Shown here piece after piece: positions 44,132-52,868 of a DNA stretch of 64,000 nucleotides. The stretch is taken from contig DXCU01000052.1 in NCBI GenBank assembly GCA_019115845.1, positions 1 through 64,000 of the forward strand, in the 5' to 3' direction. Below the pieces are notes generated by a model. That model saw only the letters and a list, made by a program, of their open reading frames with translations, ran no database searches and was not told the origin of the DNA. Within the stretch, counting starts at the first letter, position 1; every line of letters begins with the position of its first letter. The position numbers and the translations under genes were made by a program. This DNA is from Candidatus Rubneribacter avistercoris. GTDB taxonomy: Bacteria; Actinomycetota; Coriobacteriia; Coriobacteriales; Eggerthellaceae.

Positions 44132-45538
44132 ATGGCACGCGAGAAATTCGGATCACGCCTGGGGTTCATCCTGATCAGCGCAGGCTGCGCGATTGGGCTG
44201 GGCAACGTATGGCGCTTCCCCTATATTGTGGGGCAATACGGCGGCGCGGCGTTCGTGCTGCTCATCGTGTTCTTCCTGCTGGTGTTCGCCCTGCCTATTT
44301 TGGTGATGGAGTTTGCGGTGGGGCGCGCAAGCCGCAAAGGCGTGGCGGGCAGCTTCAACGCGCTGGAACCTGCCGGCACGCGCTGGCATCGGTTCAAGTG
44401 GATCGCATTCGGCGGGAACTACCTGCTCATGATGTTCTACACCACCATCACCGGCTGGATGCTGGCGTTCATGGCGAAAAGCGCCCTGGGTGCGTTTGAC
44501 GGGCTGGACGCCGCCGGAGTGCAGGGCGTCTACGAGGAGATGCTGGCAAACCCGGTGGAGATGGCGGTGTTCATGCTGGTGACGGTGGCCATCGGCGTGA
44601 TCGTGGTGCGTGCGGGACTGCAGAAGGGCATCGAGCGCGTGACCAAGGTGATGATGGCGGCCCTGTTCGTGGTGCTGGCCGTGCTGTGCGTGCGGGCGGT
44701 GACGCTGCCGGGCGCGGGCGCGGGGCTGGAGTTCTACCTCATGCCGGACTTCGGCAAGCTGTTCGCCGGTTCCACGCCGGCCGAGCAGTGGTCCACGTTC
44801 GCCGAGGCGGTGTACGCCGCCATGGGCCAGGCGTTTTTCATGGTGTCGGTGGGGGCGGGGTCCATGTCCATCTTCGGCAGCTACATTGGCAAGGAGCGCA
44901 GCCTGACGGGCGAGGCGCTCAACGTGGCCGGCCTGGACGTGCTCGTGGCCGTGATGGCGGGCCTCATCATCTTCCCGGCGTGCTTCGCCTACGGCGTGGA
45001 GCCGGGGGCGGGGCCGGGGCTGGTGTTCGTCACGCTGCCGAGCGTGTTCGCCCAGATGTGGGGCGGGGCCGTGTGGGGCACCCTGTTCTTCTTGTTCATG
45101 AGCTTCGCAGCGCTGTCCACGGTCATCGCCGTGTTCGAGATGATCGTGAGCTTTTGCATGGACCAGTGGGGTTTTCTGCGCGAGCGGGCGGCCCTGGCGA
45201 ACGGTGTGGCGCTCGCGCTGCTCAGCCTGCCGTGCGTTCTGGGCTTCAACGTGTGGGCGGGGTTCGAGGTGCCCGGCATAGGAAACATCCAGGCGGTTGA
45301 GGACTTCCTCATGTCCAACAACGTGCTGCCCTTGGGCGGTCTCGTGTTCCTTTTGTTCTGCACCACGCGCAAGGGCTGGGGCTGGGACGCGTTTGTTGCC
45401 GAGGCCGACGCCGGCAAGGGGCTGCGGTTCCCCCGCTGGACGCGGGGATACGTGCGCTTCGTGCTGCCGGCGCTCATCTTGGTGGTGTTCGTGGCGGGGT
45501 GGCTTCCCATCGTGCGGACGTGGCTGGGCCTGGGGTAG
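44132..45538 (+). CDS. Sodium:neurotransmitter symporter family (NSS) transporter
   Basis: 468 residues, about 11-12 membrane segments. The first segment has ISAGCAIGLGNVWRFPYIVG, the sodium- and substrate-binding helix of LeuT-like carriers. It takes up amino acids or related amines with sodium; the substrate is unknown. ATG 44132 follows AGCGAGGAGCC. A 75-bp second copy of its 3' end, about 88% identical, lies at 48280-48354, with a toxin-antitoxin pair and an AlbA-type gene between them. Confidence 0.93.
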   Translation: MAREKFGSRLGFILISAGCAIGLGNVWRFPYIVGQYGGAAFVLLIVFFLLVFALPILVMEFAVGRASRKGVAGSFNALEPAGTRWHRFKWIAFGGNYLLMMFYTTITGWMLAFMAKSALGAFDGLDAAGVQGVYEEMLANPVEMAVFMLVTVAIGVIVVRAGLQKGIERVTKVMMAALFVVLAVLCVRAVTLPGAGAGLEFYLMPDFGKLFAGSTPAEQWSTFAEAVYAAMGQAFFMVSVGAGSMSIFGSYIGKERSLTGEALNVAGLDVLVAVMAGLIIFPACFAYGVEPGAGPGLVFVTLPSVFAQMWGGAVWGTLFFLFMSFAALSTVIAVFEMIVSFCMDQWGFLRERAALANGVALALLSLPCVLGFNVWAGFEVPGIGNIQAVEDFLMSNNVLPLGGLVFLLFCTTRKGWGWDAFVAEADAGKGLRFPRWTRGYVRFVLPALILVVFVAGWLPIVRTWLGLG

Positions 45539-45691
45539 CGTTTCGGCTTTGCGCCGTGTCATGCGGGTTCGGCGGGTATGATTGCCGCGTTCGTGGGGCG
45601 GCTGGCCAAGAGGGGCGGGCTGTTTGCGAATTTCGGGCGCGCGTGGCAGGGCGCGCGCGGCGTCCTGGGGCTTTTGTATCTGCCTGTCCAC

Positions 45692-46060
45692 TCAGGCCGC
45701 CAGTTCGTCGTATCCCATCGACCCGTCGGCGACAGCAAGAACGACCTGCAGTAACTTATCGTGCCGTGGTTTGAATCGGAAACCGTTTATAGCAAGGAAC
45801 ATTCCCATGCAGGCTGTCCCTGTTCGTTTGTTGCCATCTGCGAAAGGGTGGTTCCTGACAATGCCGTATGCGTAGCGGGCGGCCTTTTCGGCGGCTGTTG
45901 GGTAAAGGTCCTTGCCATCGAATGTTTGGCGTGGCTGCTCCAATGCGGCATCGAAGAGCCCTTCGTCTCTCAAGCCATCGAGGCCGCCGAACTTTTGGAT
46001 AAGGTGGGTGTGTATGGTCCTTACGTCGCTGTGAGTAAGGTACTCCCAATTGCGTTTCAT
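45692..46060 (-). CDS. doc: Doc-type (Fic fold) toxin
   Basis: 122 residues. HPFADGNKRTGT is the Fic/Doc active-site motif. GGLDGLRDEGLFDAALEQP and the YPTAAEKAARYAYGIVRNHPF stretch are typical of Doc. Doc phosphorylates elongation factor Tu and stops translation unless bound by Phd. The gene overlaps its antitoxin by 4 bp (ATGA), with the antitoxin upstream as expected. Confidence 0.93.
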   Translation of the reverse strand: MKRNWEYLTHSDVRTIHTHLIQKFGGLDGLRDEGLFDAALEQPRQTFDGKDLYPTAAEKAARYAYGIVRNHPFADGNKRTGTACMGMFLAINGFRFKPRHDKLLQVVLAVADGSMGYDELAA

Positions 46061-46284
46061 TTTGCGAGCTCGGCAAAGACGTCAGCGTATTCGTCGATAA
46101 ATTCTTTCCCCAATCTGACAGCTTTGCTCTCTGCATTGCGCTCCCCTTTGACGGCGTCAATGGGAGTGATTCGAGCGATGGGGCGACTGTTTTTGATGAC
46201 GGTTACGCTTCCGGCTGCCCGCGCTTTCTCCATGACGCCGCTGAAGTTGCGGGCGACTTCCGTCGCGGTGACGCTGATGGGCAT
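46057..46284 (-). CDS. phd: Phd/YefM-type antitoxin
   Basis: 75 residues. The N-terminus ISVTATEVARNFSGVMEKARA, then VTVIKNSRPIARITP, is the Phd/YefM DNA-binding fold; the C-terminus would neutralise Doc. The 25-bp palindrome at 46341-46365, about 57 bp upstream, is the likely autoregulatory operator. Confidence 0.9.
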   Translation of the reverse strand: MPISVTATEVARNFSGVMEKARAAGSVTVIKNSRPIARITPIDAVKGERNAESKAVRLGKEFIDEYADVFAELAK

Positions 46285-46340
46285 GGCATCCTCCCCGGTT
46301 CGTTTCGGCCTCCAGCAGAGTAAGCACAGTATAGAAAATG

Positions 46341-46365
46341 CGCATTATTATTCAATAATAATGCG
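46341..46365. promoter_or_regulatory. Perfect 25-bp palindrome, probable phd-doc operator
   Basis: CGCATTATTATT, a central C, and AATAATAATGCG: 12 bp of perfect inverted repeat in an AT-rich patch directly upstream of the antitoxin gene. Confidence 0.75.
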
Positions 46366-46876
46366 AAATAAAATACGCAAAATGCACTATGTTGCCGAAA
46401 CTGCGATTCAAGCTCCGCAAAGGTTGGTCTTCGAAGATCGAACGGCCAGACGCTGAAAATTTTCGCATTCCTTACCACAGGGCAGACTGCGGCTGTGCTT
46501 GGGCGAACTTGCGACTGCGGTTTCGGTTGCAAGCACGGCTGTGACGGCGGACTCAGTCGCAGTCGTGGTCGTGCTTGCAGCCGTAATTGTTACCGCAATC
46601 GCAAAAACCGCGAAAAGTGGCATTCAGCCCGCTGAGGAGGCAAAGCGGGCGGCGGGACCCGCACGCGGGCGGGGCGCGCCCAGCCGAGCGCGCCTTTGCG
46701 CGTCGCGCATACGTATATTCTTGATAGGCGAAGGTTTCTAGCCTGCTTGGCACCAGGCGAGGGGGGGGGTTCTGAAAGTTTCTCTTTAGTTGAAACTTCT
46801 CTTTCCAACTATTTTAATGGATGCAGGACCGCGCTTTGTAATTCGCCGAGGTTGCGGCTTTCATCATTTTTGTCGC
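46366..46876. other. Intergenic stretch between phd-doc and the AlbA-type gene
   Basis: About 500 bp without a supported gene. The frames here are alanine/valine/threonine repeats or Cys/His-rich tails without ribosome sites. A possible vestige of a tRNA 3' half near 46640-46690 is too degraded to call. Confidence 0.45.
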
Positions 46877-46953
46877 CGACGAAAACCGACGATTTCTATT
46901 TTCGTCGTCCTTCATTCACGACGAAAACGCATAAAGTGTTAAAATCGTCGGTT
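46877..46953. promoter_or_regulatory. Cluster of nested dyads upstream of the AlbA-type gene
   Basis: CGACGAAAA (46877-46885) pairs with TTTTCGTCG (46899-46907) and is repeated at 46919-46927. AACCGACGATTT (46884-46895) pairs exactly with AAATCGTCGGTT (46942-46953). The cluster ends 22 bp before the start codon, consistent with autoregulation by the gene's winged helix. Confidence 0.7.
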
Positions 46954-46975
46954 AGAATTGCGGAAAGGGGTCGTA

Positions 46976-48232
46976 GTGCATAGGGAAACAGCAGTTCTTG
47001 AATACAAATCTGAAATCACTCGCACATTTCTGGAAACAGTAAGCGCCTTCGCGAACTACACAACGGGAGCAATTGTTTTCGGAATTGCCGACAATGGTGA
47101 AATTGTTGGATTGCGTGGTAACTTAATTGATGAGTGCCTGCGCATCGAAACCCTCATCAATGATTCCATTGAACCAATTCCTCGGTTTGAACTAAAGCCG
47201 GATCCTGCGAATAAAACAATTAGCTTGATTGTCTACGATAGTCCTGATAAGCCTTATCTGTATCATGGAAAGGCTTTTTGGCGAGCGGACGCTGCAACGG
47301 TTGAAGTCCCCCGGATTGAATACCGCCGCCTTGTGCTTGCCGGAAACGGTCAGAGTCTTGACGGAATTAAAAGCCCTGATCAAGATTTAAGTTTTGAATT
47401 GCTTTCACGGGAATTGCATGACAAGCTTGGTGTGGATAATCTTGATCTCAATGTATTGCGCTCGCTTGATCTTGCAGCGAAAGATGGCACGTTCAATAAC
47501 GCGGCGCTTTGGGTGGCTGACCGCAATTCGGCGCCTGGAGTGGATATTGCCAAGTTCGGAAGCTCCATAGACCAAATTCTTGATCATGAAACCGTGGTTG
47601 GGGAATCGGTGCTGCGGCAACACGAGGCCGCTCTTCGTATGTTTGATCGCTACTATTCGTATGAGCTTGTTGACGGCATTACCCGGGAGACGCACTATCT
47701 ACTGCCCCGAGATGCTTTCCGAGAAGCTGTGGCAAACGCGCTTGTTCATCGAACATGGGATGTTCCTGCCGATATTCTTATTCGGTTTTTCGAGAATCGT
47801 ATAGAAATTACGTCTCCCGGTGGTCTGCCGCCCGACATCACGGAAGATGAATACTTGCGTGGCATGCTCTCTTCTCCGCGCAATCCCATTTTGGCGAATT
47901 TGTTCTTTAGACTTGGTTATATCGAGAAAATGGGCACGGGAATTCTTCGCATCAGAAGCCTCTATGAGCCAACTGGCGCTGCGCCCGAATTTAACGTGGG
48001 AAAAGGGTCGGTTCAAGTGATATTGCCTGTTCCTTCTCGGGCCTCGATTACGCTAGAGCAAAAAGCGATCCTGTCTGCAATGCCTAAAGGAGTAGCGTTG
48101 CCACGTGCCGAAATCGAGAGGCTTGCTCATACCGGTCGCGATGTCACCCTTCGTCTTTTATCAGAGCTTGAGCGGATGAATCTTGTGCGCAAAGAGGGGA
48201 GGGGCCGTTCGACACGATATGTAAAACTCTGA
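46976..48232 (+). CDS. AlbA/Schlafen-domain ATP-binding transcriptional regulator
   Basis: 418 residues. The N-terminal AlbA_2 domain is ETAVLEYKSEITRTFLETVS, then GAIVFGIADNGEIVGL. The middle ATPase-like part has REAVANALVHRTWD, RIEITSPGGLPPDI and GYIEKMGTGILRIRSLYEP. A C-terminal winged helix is ALPRAEIERLAHTGRDVTLRLL. GTG 46976 follows GGAAAGGGG. Members are usually called ATP-dependent helicase-like or putative regulators; some act in phage defence or as stress regulators. It is the intact relative of the nonsense-interrupted gene at 12928-14322. Its GC content is clearly below the local average, which supports acquisition with the neighbouring phd-doc. Confidence 0.88.
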   Translation: MHRETAVLEYKSEITRTFLETVSAFANYTTGAIVFGIADNGEIVGLRGNLIDECLRIETLINDSIEPIPRFELKPDPANKTISLIVYDSPDKPYLYHGKAFWRADAATVEVPRIEYRRLVLAGNGQSLDGIKSPDQDLSFELLSRELHDKLGVDNLDLNVLRSLDLAAKDGTFNNAALWVADRNSAPGVDIAKFGSSIDQILDHETVVGESVLRQHEAALRMFDRYYSYELVDGITRETHYLLPRDAFREAVANALVHRTWDVPADILIRFFENRIEITSPGGLPPDITEDEYLRGMLSSPRNPILANLFFRLGYIEKMGTGILRIRSLYEPTGAAPEFNVGKGSVQVILPVPSRASITLEQKAILSAMPKGVALPRAEIERLAHTGRDVTLRLLSELERMNLVRKEGRGRSTRYVKL

Positions 48233-48279
48233 GCGGTGCTCACCACATAAGTTCGCCAAATTTGACATAACCGAAGAAA

Positions 48280-48354
48280 CTGCCGGCACTCATCTTGGTG
48301 GCGTTCGTGACGGGGCGGCTCCCCTTTGTGCGGGCGTGGCTGGGCATGGGGTAG
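48280..48354 (+). pseudogene. C-terminal remnant of an NSS symporter
   Basis: The frame reads LPALILVAFVTGRLPFVRAW plus four residues and TAG, matching the last 25 codons of the NSS gene at 44132-45538 with nine nucleotide differences in 75. Nothing of the gene upstream of this point is present; it begins about 50 bp after the AlbA-type gene's stop. The following 48355-48618 has GC-rich short repeats and no gene. Confidence 0.85.
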
Positions 48355-48618
48355 CGCAGGGCGGCTGGCGAAAGAGCGCGGCCTCGGCGCGCAAAGGGCG
48401 CGGCGCGCGGAGGCCCGGCGCACGAGGATCCGGCGCGTGGTGGTCCGGCTCGCAAGGATTTCGGCTCTGGCGCGCAAAGGGCACGGCGCGTTGGAAGGCC
48501 GCAGAGGGCGCCCCCGGCGCACGAAGGCCCCGGCGCGCGAAGGCCCCGGCGCGCGGGAGGCGGGCTGCGCCGGGGCCGCTTGGGTTCGAAGGGCCGAAAG
48601 CGATGCGGTGTCCGCCCG

Positions 48619-50502
48619 CTAGATCTCGGCTTTCACGGTTTCGGCCATGAGGTAGCCGTAGTTCAGGGCGGCGTCGAAACCCATGGCGTAGGGGCGGCCG
48701 TCCTTCTCCTCGATGGAGCCGCACACGTCGCCCGCCGCGTACAGGCCGGGGATGGCCTCGCCGGCATCGTTTTGCACGTGTCCGGCGGTGTCGATGACAA
48801 GCCCGCCCGTGGTCAGGTAGAACGTGGGGATGCAGGACACCACCCAGATGCCGTTGTGCGTGTCCAGGTAGGGCAGCTTCGAGCGTCCGAACTCGTCCTC
48901 CTCGCCGGCGAGCGCGTGGGCGTTGTGCGTCTCAAGCGTGGCTGCCAGCTCGGGAAGCCCCAGCTCCTCGGCTGCGGCTTCCACGGAGTCGTAGTGCACC
49001 ATGTCGCCGCGGTGCTCGAGGCACTTGTACGTGTCCATGGCGTACAGCTCGTTTTTGTTCGTGGTGATGCGGCCCGCTTCGTCGGTGATGTAGTAGAACG
49101 CGCCGCCGTTGGCCTCGTCGAGCAGCGCGCGCCCGAGCACGCCGTGGTTGTTGGACATGATGTTGCCGAACTGCTTGCCCGATGCGTTCACGAGGATGCC
49201 TGGCGTGGTCTGGTACAGGAAGGCGATCTCGAAGTTCGATCCGGCCTGGTTCGTGGTGGACAGAAACGCGCCCAGCTCGCGCCCCATGCACTCGATGGCG
49301 CCGCCCGCCTGCATGCCCAGCTTTATGCCGTCGCCGGTGGAGCCGGGGGCGCAGTTGAACTTGAACTCCGCGTAAGTAGGGTAGTGCTCTTTAAGCATCT
49401 CCTCGTTCGCCGCGAAGCCGCCCGACGTGAGGCACACCGCTTTCGCCGTGACGGTCCAGGTGGAGCCGTCGCGCCCCTTCGCTTTGAGCCCGGTGACGCG
49501 GCCGTCGGCATCCTGCGCAAGCTCGGTCACCTCCGTGGCGTACACGATCTGCCCGCCGAGCGCGCTGATGCGGTCCACAAGAAAATCCTTCGCGTATCCG
49601 CAGCCGCCCATGTAGCAGCCTGGGGCCAGGTAGGGCGTGACGCCGTAGGCTTTGTTCACGCCCAGGCTGTAGAAGCCGATGCCCATGCCGTGCATCCAAT
49701 CGACGAGCTGGCCCGAATTCGAGTACATGGCCGTTTGGTAGGGCATCGCGCCGTCGAAGCGGTCGTTTTCGGCGACGAGGTACTTCTGCATGACGCCCAG
49801 CATGAGCTCCTTTTTGTACATGGGGTTCTCGTCGGCGCGACCGAGGGTGTAGTTCGTCTGCAGCTGCGATTCCGCAGCGGCCACGCCCGAGTACGTCATG
49901 GGCATGGAGCCGCCGGCGATGTCCTGCTTCTCGAACAGGATGACGGACATTCCGGCCTCCAGCAGGCGCGTCGCCGCGACAAGGCCCGCGGTTCCGGCGC
50001 CCATGAACGCCACGTCCACCTCGGCGGTTTGCGCGGTGCCGCCGCTGGGGGCGGTGGTGCCCAGGCGGTAGTCCTTCGGGTCGCCGCCGGCGTTTTCGAT
50101 GGCGTCGGCCACGGCGGTCTGGACGGCCATCGAGGTGGTGGTGGCGCCGGTGACGGTGTCCACGTCGAGGTTCTTGGCTTCCAGGATGCGCGCGGCCATC
50201 ATCGGCGCGGCGGTGGAGCCGATGCCGATCGTGTCGTCGCAGCGCAGCACGCTCACGCCGGCGATGTCGCCGCCGGCCACGGTCACCTGCACGTACAGCG
50301 TGTCGTCGTGGCCCATGGCCGTGCCGATCCACTTGCCGTCGGTGAAGCTTTCGGGGGCGTTCTTTTGCGGCTCGGATCCGGTATCGTTTGCCTGGCCGTC
50401 GTCTGCTTGCTGCGGCGCGGCGCATCCGGCCAGGGCGCCGAGCGCGGCGGCGCCGCCAAGCGCGAGCGACCCTTTGAGAAAGTTCCTGCGATCAAGCTCC
50501 AT
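48619..50502 (-). CDS. Tat-exported flavin reductase with FMN-binding and FAD domains (urocanate reductase type)
   Basis: 627 residues. Signal LDRRNFLKGSLALGGAAALG with lipobox LAGC. Residues about 50-140 form the FMN-binding domain; VDTVTGATTTSMAV holds the Thr for covalent FMN. The FAD motif is VAFMGAGTAGLVAATRLLEAG, and the C-terminal flavin motif is PGLYAAGDVCGS. The domain order matches urocanate and related 2-enoate reductases of Shewanella and gut actinobacteria. The substrate is unknown. Having its own FMN domain, it can accept electrons directly from a membrane donor. AAGGAGGGAAC precedes ATG 50502. It is divergent from a membrane LuxR gene. Confidence 0.92.
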   Translation of the reverse strand: MELDRRNFLKGSLALGGAAALGALAGCAAPQQADDGQANDTGSEPQKNAPESFTDGKWIGTAMGHDDTLYVQVTVAGGDIAGVSVLRCDDTIGIGSTAAPMMAARILEAKNLDVDTVTGATTTSMAVQTAVADAIENAGGDPKDYRLGTTAPSGGTAQTAEVDVAFMGAGTAGLVAATRLLEAGMSVILFEKQDIAGGSMPMTYSGVAAAESQLQTNYTLGRADENPMYKKELMLGVMQKYLVAENDRFDGAMPYQTAMYSNSGQLVDWMHGMGIGFYSLGVNKAYGVTPYLAPGCYMGGCGYAKDFLVDRISALGGQIVYATEVTELAQDADGRVTGLKAKGRDGSTWTVTAKAVCLTSGGFAANEEMLKEHYPTYAEFKFNCAPGSTGDGIKLGMQAGGAIECMGRELGAFLSTTNQAGSNFEIAFLYQTTPGILVNASGKQFGNIMSNNHGVLGRALLDEANGGAFYYITDEAGRITTNKNELYAMDTYKCLEHRGDMVHYDSVEAAAEELGLPELAATLETHNAHALAGEEDEFGRSKLPYLDTHNGIWVVSCIPTFYLTTGGLVIDTAGHVQNDAGEAIPGLYAAGDVCGSIEEKDGRPYAMGFDAALNYGYLMAETVKAEI

Positions 50503-50786
50503 GCTTGTTCCCTCCTTGTCGTCTTGCTGCGGGATCGGCGGCCATGCCATGCGCGGCTCTGCGCGGCCGCCGGCTGCCAGTATGGGTTGCGGGCGCGGGG
50601 AAATCGACACCGGGAATGGGTGCATTTCGCGTCTGCCTGTCGGGCCGACCACTCCCCGATTTTCGGTTAATTTTCGAATCATGCCTGTTCATGCGTTTGC
50701 TGATAGTCCATGCGCCGACCGTTTTTCGCCTGCCGCCGCCGTGCTTTTCGCGAAGAGCGGCTACAATACCGAGGGGAGGAGGTCGC

Positions 50787-52319
50787 GTGGCGAACGGGTT
50801 GGCTGACAAAGCGCTGGGAGCGGTGGGGTTCGGTCTGTGCAAGACCGCGATATCGGTCGCCTACATCACGGTGATGGGGTCGGTGTCCCAAAGCGTCGGG
50901 TTCGTGTCCGAGCTTGATTTCATGTTCACGATGAACGCCACCTCGTTTGCCACCGCGCTCGTCATCTTGCTGCTGGCGGGGTTCGGCCGTCTGCGTCCGG
51001 GAGGTTTGTCGCAAGCGCCTGCGGTCGTCTCGTTGCTTGCGGGGTTTCTTCTGAGCGCGACGGGCGCCACGGCCGGGCTGCCCGTTGGCGCCACGGCTGC
51101 GCTCTACGGGTTGCTGTGCGGGTTCGCGCAGATCGTGCTCAACGGCGCGTGGCTTGAGGTGTTCGCGGCCGAGTCCGATGCGGCGACGGGCGTCGCCCAG
51201 GTGCTTGGCGGTTTGGGCGTCCAATGCGCGCTTGTGTCGGCGGTTCCGCTTTTGGGGTCGTTCGCGGCCAGCGTGTTCTCCTTCGTGGCGGTGGCGGTTT
51301 CCGCGCTCATGCTGGCGCGCCTCAAGCGTGCGACGACGTTTCCCGCGCAGGCGGCGCTGCTGCCGGCGCGGGGAGAGCGCTTCCGGCTGCTGCAGGCGTA
51401 CCTGTGCCTGTTCGTGCTTGTGGGTGTGGTGGGCATCCTGCACACCACTGTGCTCGGGTCGCAGTCCGAGCACATCGTGGGCGATGTGAACATGTGGATG
51501 CCGCTGGTGGCGGCCACGGCGATCACGGCCGTGGTGGCGGGGCTGACCGTGCTGCATCCCGATCCCGCGGCGGTGTACAAAGGGTGCCTGCCGGTCATGC
51601 TGGTGCTCCTCTCGCTGCTGCCGTTTTTCGGCGAGGCGCTGGGCGGGCTTGCCGGCTTGGTGATGATCGCGTGCTACGACGTGTGCGGCATGGTGTTTCT
51701 GCTGTTCATCGTCGACCGCGCCCGCACGTTGCGCGTGTCGAGCTACGTGCTGTCCAGCGTGTACCTGGGAGGCTCGGGGCTGTTTTTGGTCGTTGGGCTG
51801 GGCATCGGCAACGCCCTTGGCGCGCTGAGCGTCGACTACGGGCTTTCGCTTCTGACGCTGCTTGCGTTTGCGGCCATCTATCCGCTGGCCATCGCGTTCG
51901 TAGTGGCGCTGCGGCGCGCGCATCCTGCGGGCGAGGACGCGAAGGAGGCGCGGGATGCGGGCGCGGAGGGCGCGCGGGATGCCGCTGGGGGCGTGGACGA
52001 GGGCGCGCGGGGCGCAGACGCGGAAAGCGAGCCCTCGCGCTGCGGCGACGCGCCCGGAGCGGCGCCTGCCGTCGAAGGCGCGCTCGGAACCGGTGTGGAC
52101 GCGGTGGCGGCGCGCTTCGCCCTGACGCGCCGCGAGCGCGAGATCCTCGGCTACCTGGCGCGCGGCCGCTCGGCCAGGTTCATCGCCGAGGAGCTGGTCA
52201 TCTCCGAAAACACGGTATGGGCGCATATCAAGCGCGTGTACGCCAAAACGGGGGTCCACTCCAAGCAAGAGCTTATGAGCGTGGTGGAGAAGCAGGCGGG
52301 CGGGGACGCGCGGCAATAA
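50787..52319 (+). CDS. Polytopic membrane protein with C-terminal LuxR helix-turn-helix
   Basis: 510 residues: about 12 membrane segments, an acidic Ala/Gly/Asp-rich linker (residues about 385-435), and a LuxR domain (FALTRREREILGYLARGRSA, LVISENTVWAHIKRVYAKTG). It is divergent from the flavin reductase at 48619-50502 and is probably its regulator. GTG 50787 follows GGGGAGGAGG. A TACAAT hexamer at 50762-50767 may be its -10, only 20 bp upstream, giving a very short leader. This pairing repeats the arrangement at 39801-42840. Confidence 0.9.
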   Translation: MANGLADKALGAVGFGLCKTAISVAYITVMGSVSQSVGFVSELDFMFTMNATSFATALVILLLAGFGRLRPGGLSQAPAVVSLLAGFLLSATGATAGLPVGATAALYGLLCGFAQIVLNGAWLEVFAAESDAATGVAQVLGGLGVQCALVSAVPLLGSFAASVFSFVAVAVSALMLARLKRATTFPAQAALLPARGERFRLLQAYLCLFVLVGVVGILHTTVLGSQSEHIVGDVNMWMPLVAATAITAVVAGLTVLHPDPAAVYKGCLPVMLVLLSLLPFFGEALGGLAGLVMIACYDVCGMVFLLFIVDRARTLRVSSYVLSSVYLGGSGLFLVVGLGIGNALGALSVDYGLSLLTLLAFAAIYPLAIAFVVALRRAHPAGEDAKEARDAGAEGARDAAGGVDEGARGADAESEPSRCGDAPGAAPAVEGALGTGVDAVAARFALTRREREILGYLARGRSARFIAEELVISENTVWAHIKRVYAKTGVHSKQELMSVVEKQAGGDARQ

Positions 52320-52868
52320 CCATGCAGGGCGCGCAGGGCCCTTCCCGGCGATTCGACGTTTGCAAGAGGGTTGGGGGAATCGAATCTCCGAGAAGGGGCC
52401 CTTGATCGAAGGAGGATGCGGGAGCGCAGCCTCCCCTCCGCCGGGGCGCGGAAGGAGGATGTGGCTGCGAAAGCGTTAGGGTTGAATGTCAGTGCAAGTG
52501 CAAGCTGTAGGGGGGGGGTGGGGTGTGCTTGCTGCGACATTCAACCTTGCGACCTTCGACCCGCAACGTTGCAAGGTTGCGGGCATCGCGGGTTGTGTTG
52601 CGCCCTCCTCGCTGCGTCTGCGTTCTTGAGCGCCGCGTCTTCGCTACCCTCGCCTCGCCGCGCCTCGCTCGCGCCGCTCTCCGCTTCGCTCGCCCCTCCC
52701 CTGACGCGAATATTTCTCCACATTCGGAGTTTTCCCGGAACGAGCCTCGCGCGGGCGGCGCCGGCGTGGCTATAATAGCGGGTAGCATCCGATCAACGGA
52801 CGTCGCCCGGCGCGCAGGTCAGCGCTCGGTCGGCATCCGTCCCACGCCGACCGCAGATGGAGGAGCCC
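52320..52868. other. Gene-free stretch with hairpins upstream of guaB
   Basis: A hairpin at 52335-52402 (AGGGCCCTTC... pairing with ...GAAGGGGCCCT) probably ends the LuxR transcript. A second at 52480-52546 pairs GGTTGAATGTC with GACATTCAACC and GCAAG with CTTGC. A third small dyad, CCGCAAC-N8-GTTGCGG, starts at 52561. The guaB -10 is at 52771. No gene seen. Confidence 0.6.
52771..52776 (+). promoter_or_regulatory. -10 hexamer TATAAT upstream of guaB
   Basis: Perfect TATAAT, 93 bp upstream of the guaB start codon, in otherwise very GC-rich sequence. No convincing -35 is visible. Confidence 0.5.

Noticed and set aside
46640-46690. tRNA gene or attachment-site remnant
   Set aside because: The minus strand has a stretch like a tRNA T-arm and acceptor (GTGCGGGTCCCGCCGCCC), but the TTCGA loop is missing and no anticodon arm could be placed.
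46408-46741. Small alanine/threonine/valine-rich and Cys/His-rich frames on both strands
   Set aside because: They overlap each other, lack ribosome sites, and follow from local CGACTGCGGTTTCGG-type repeats.
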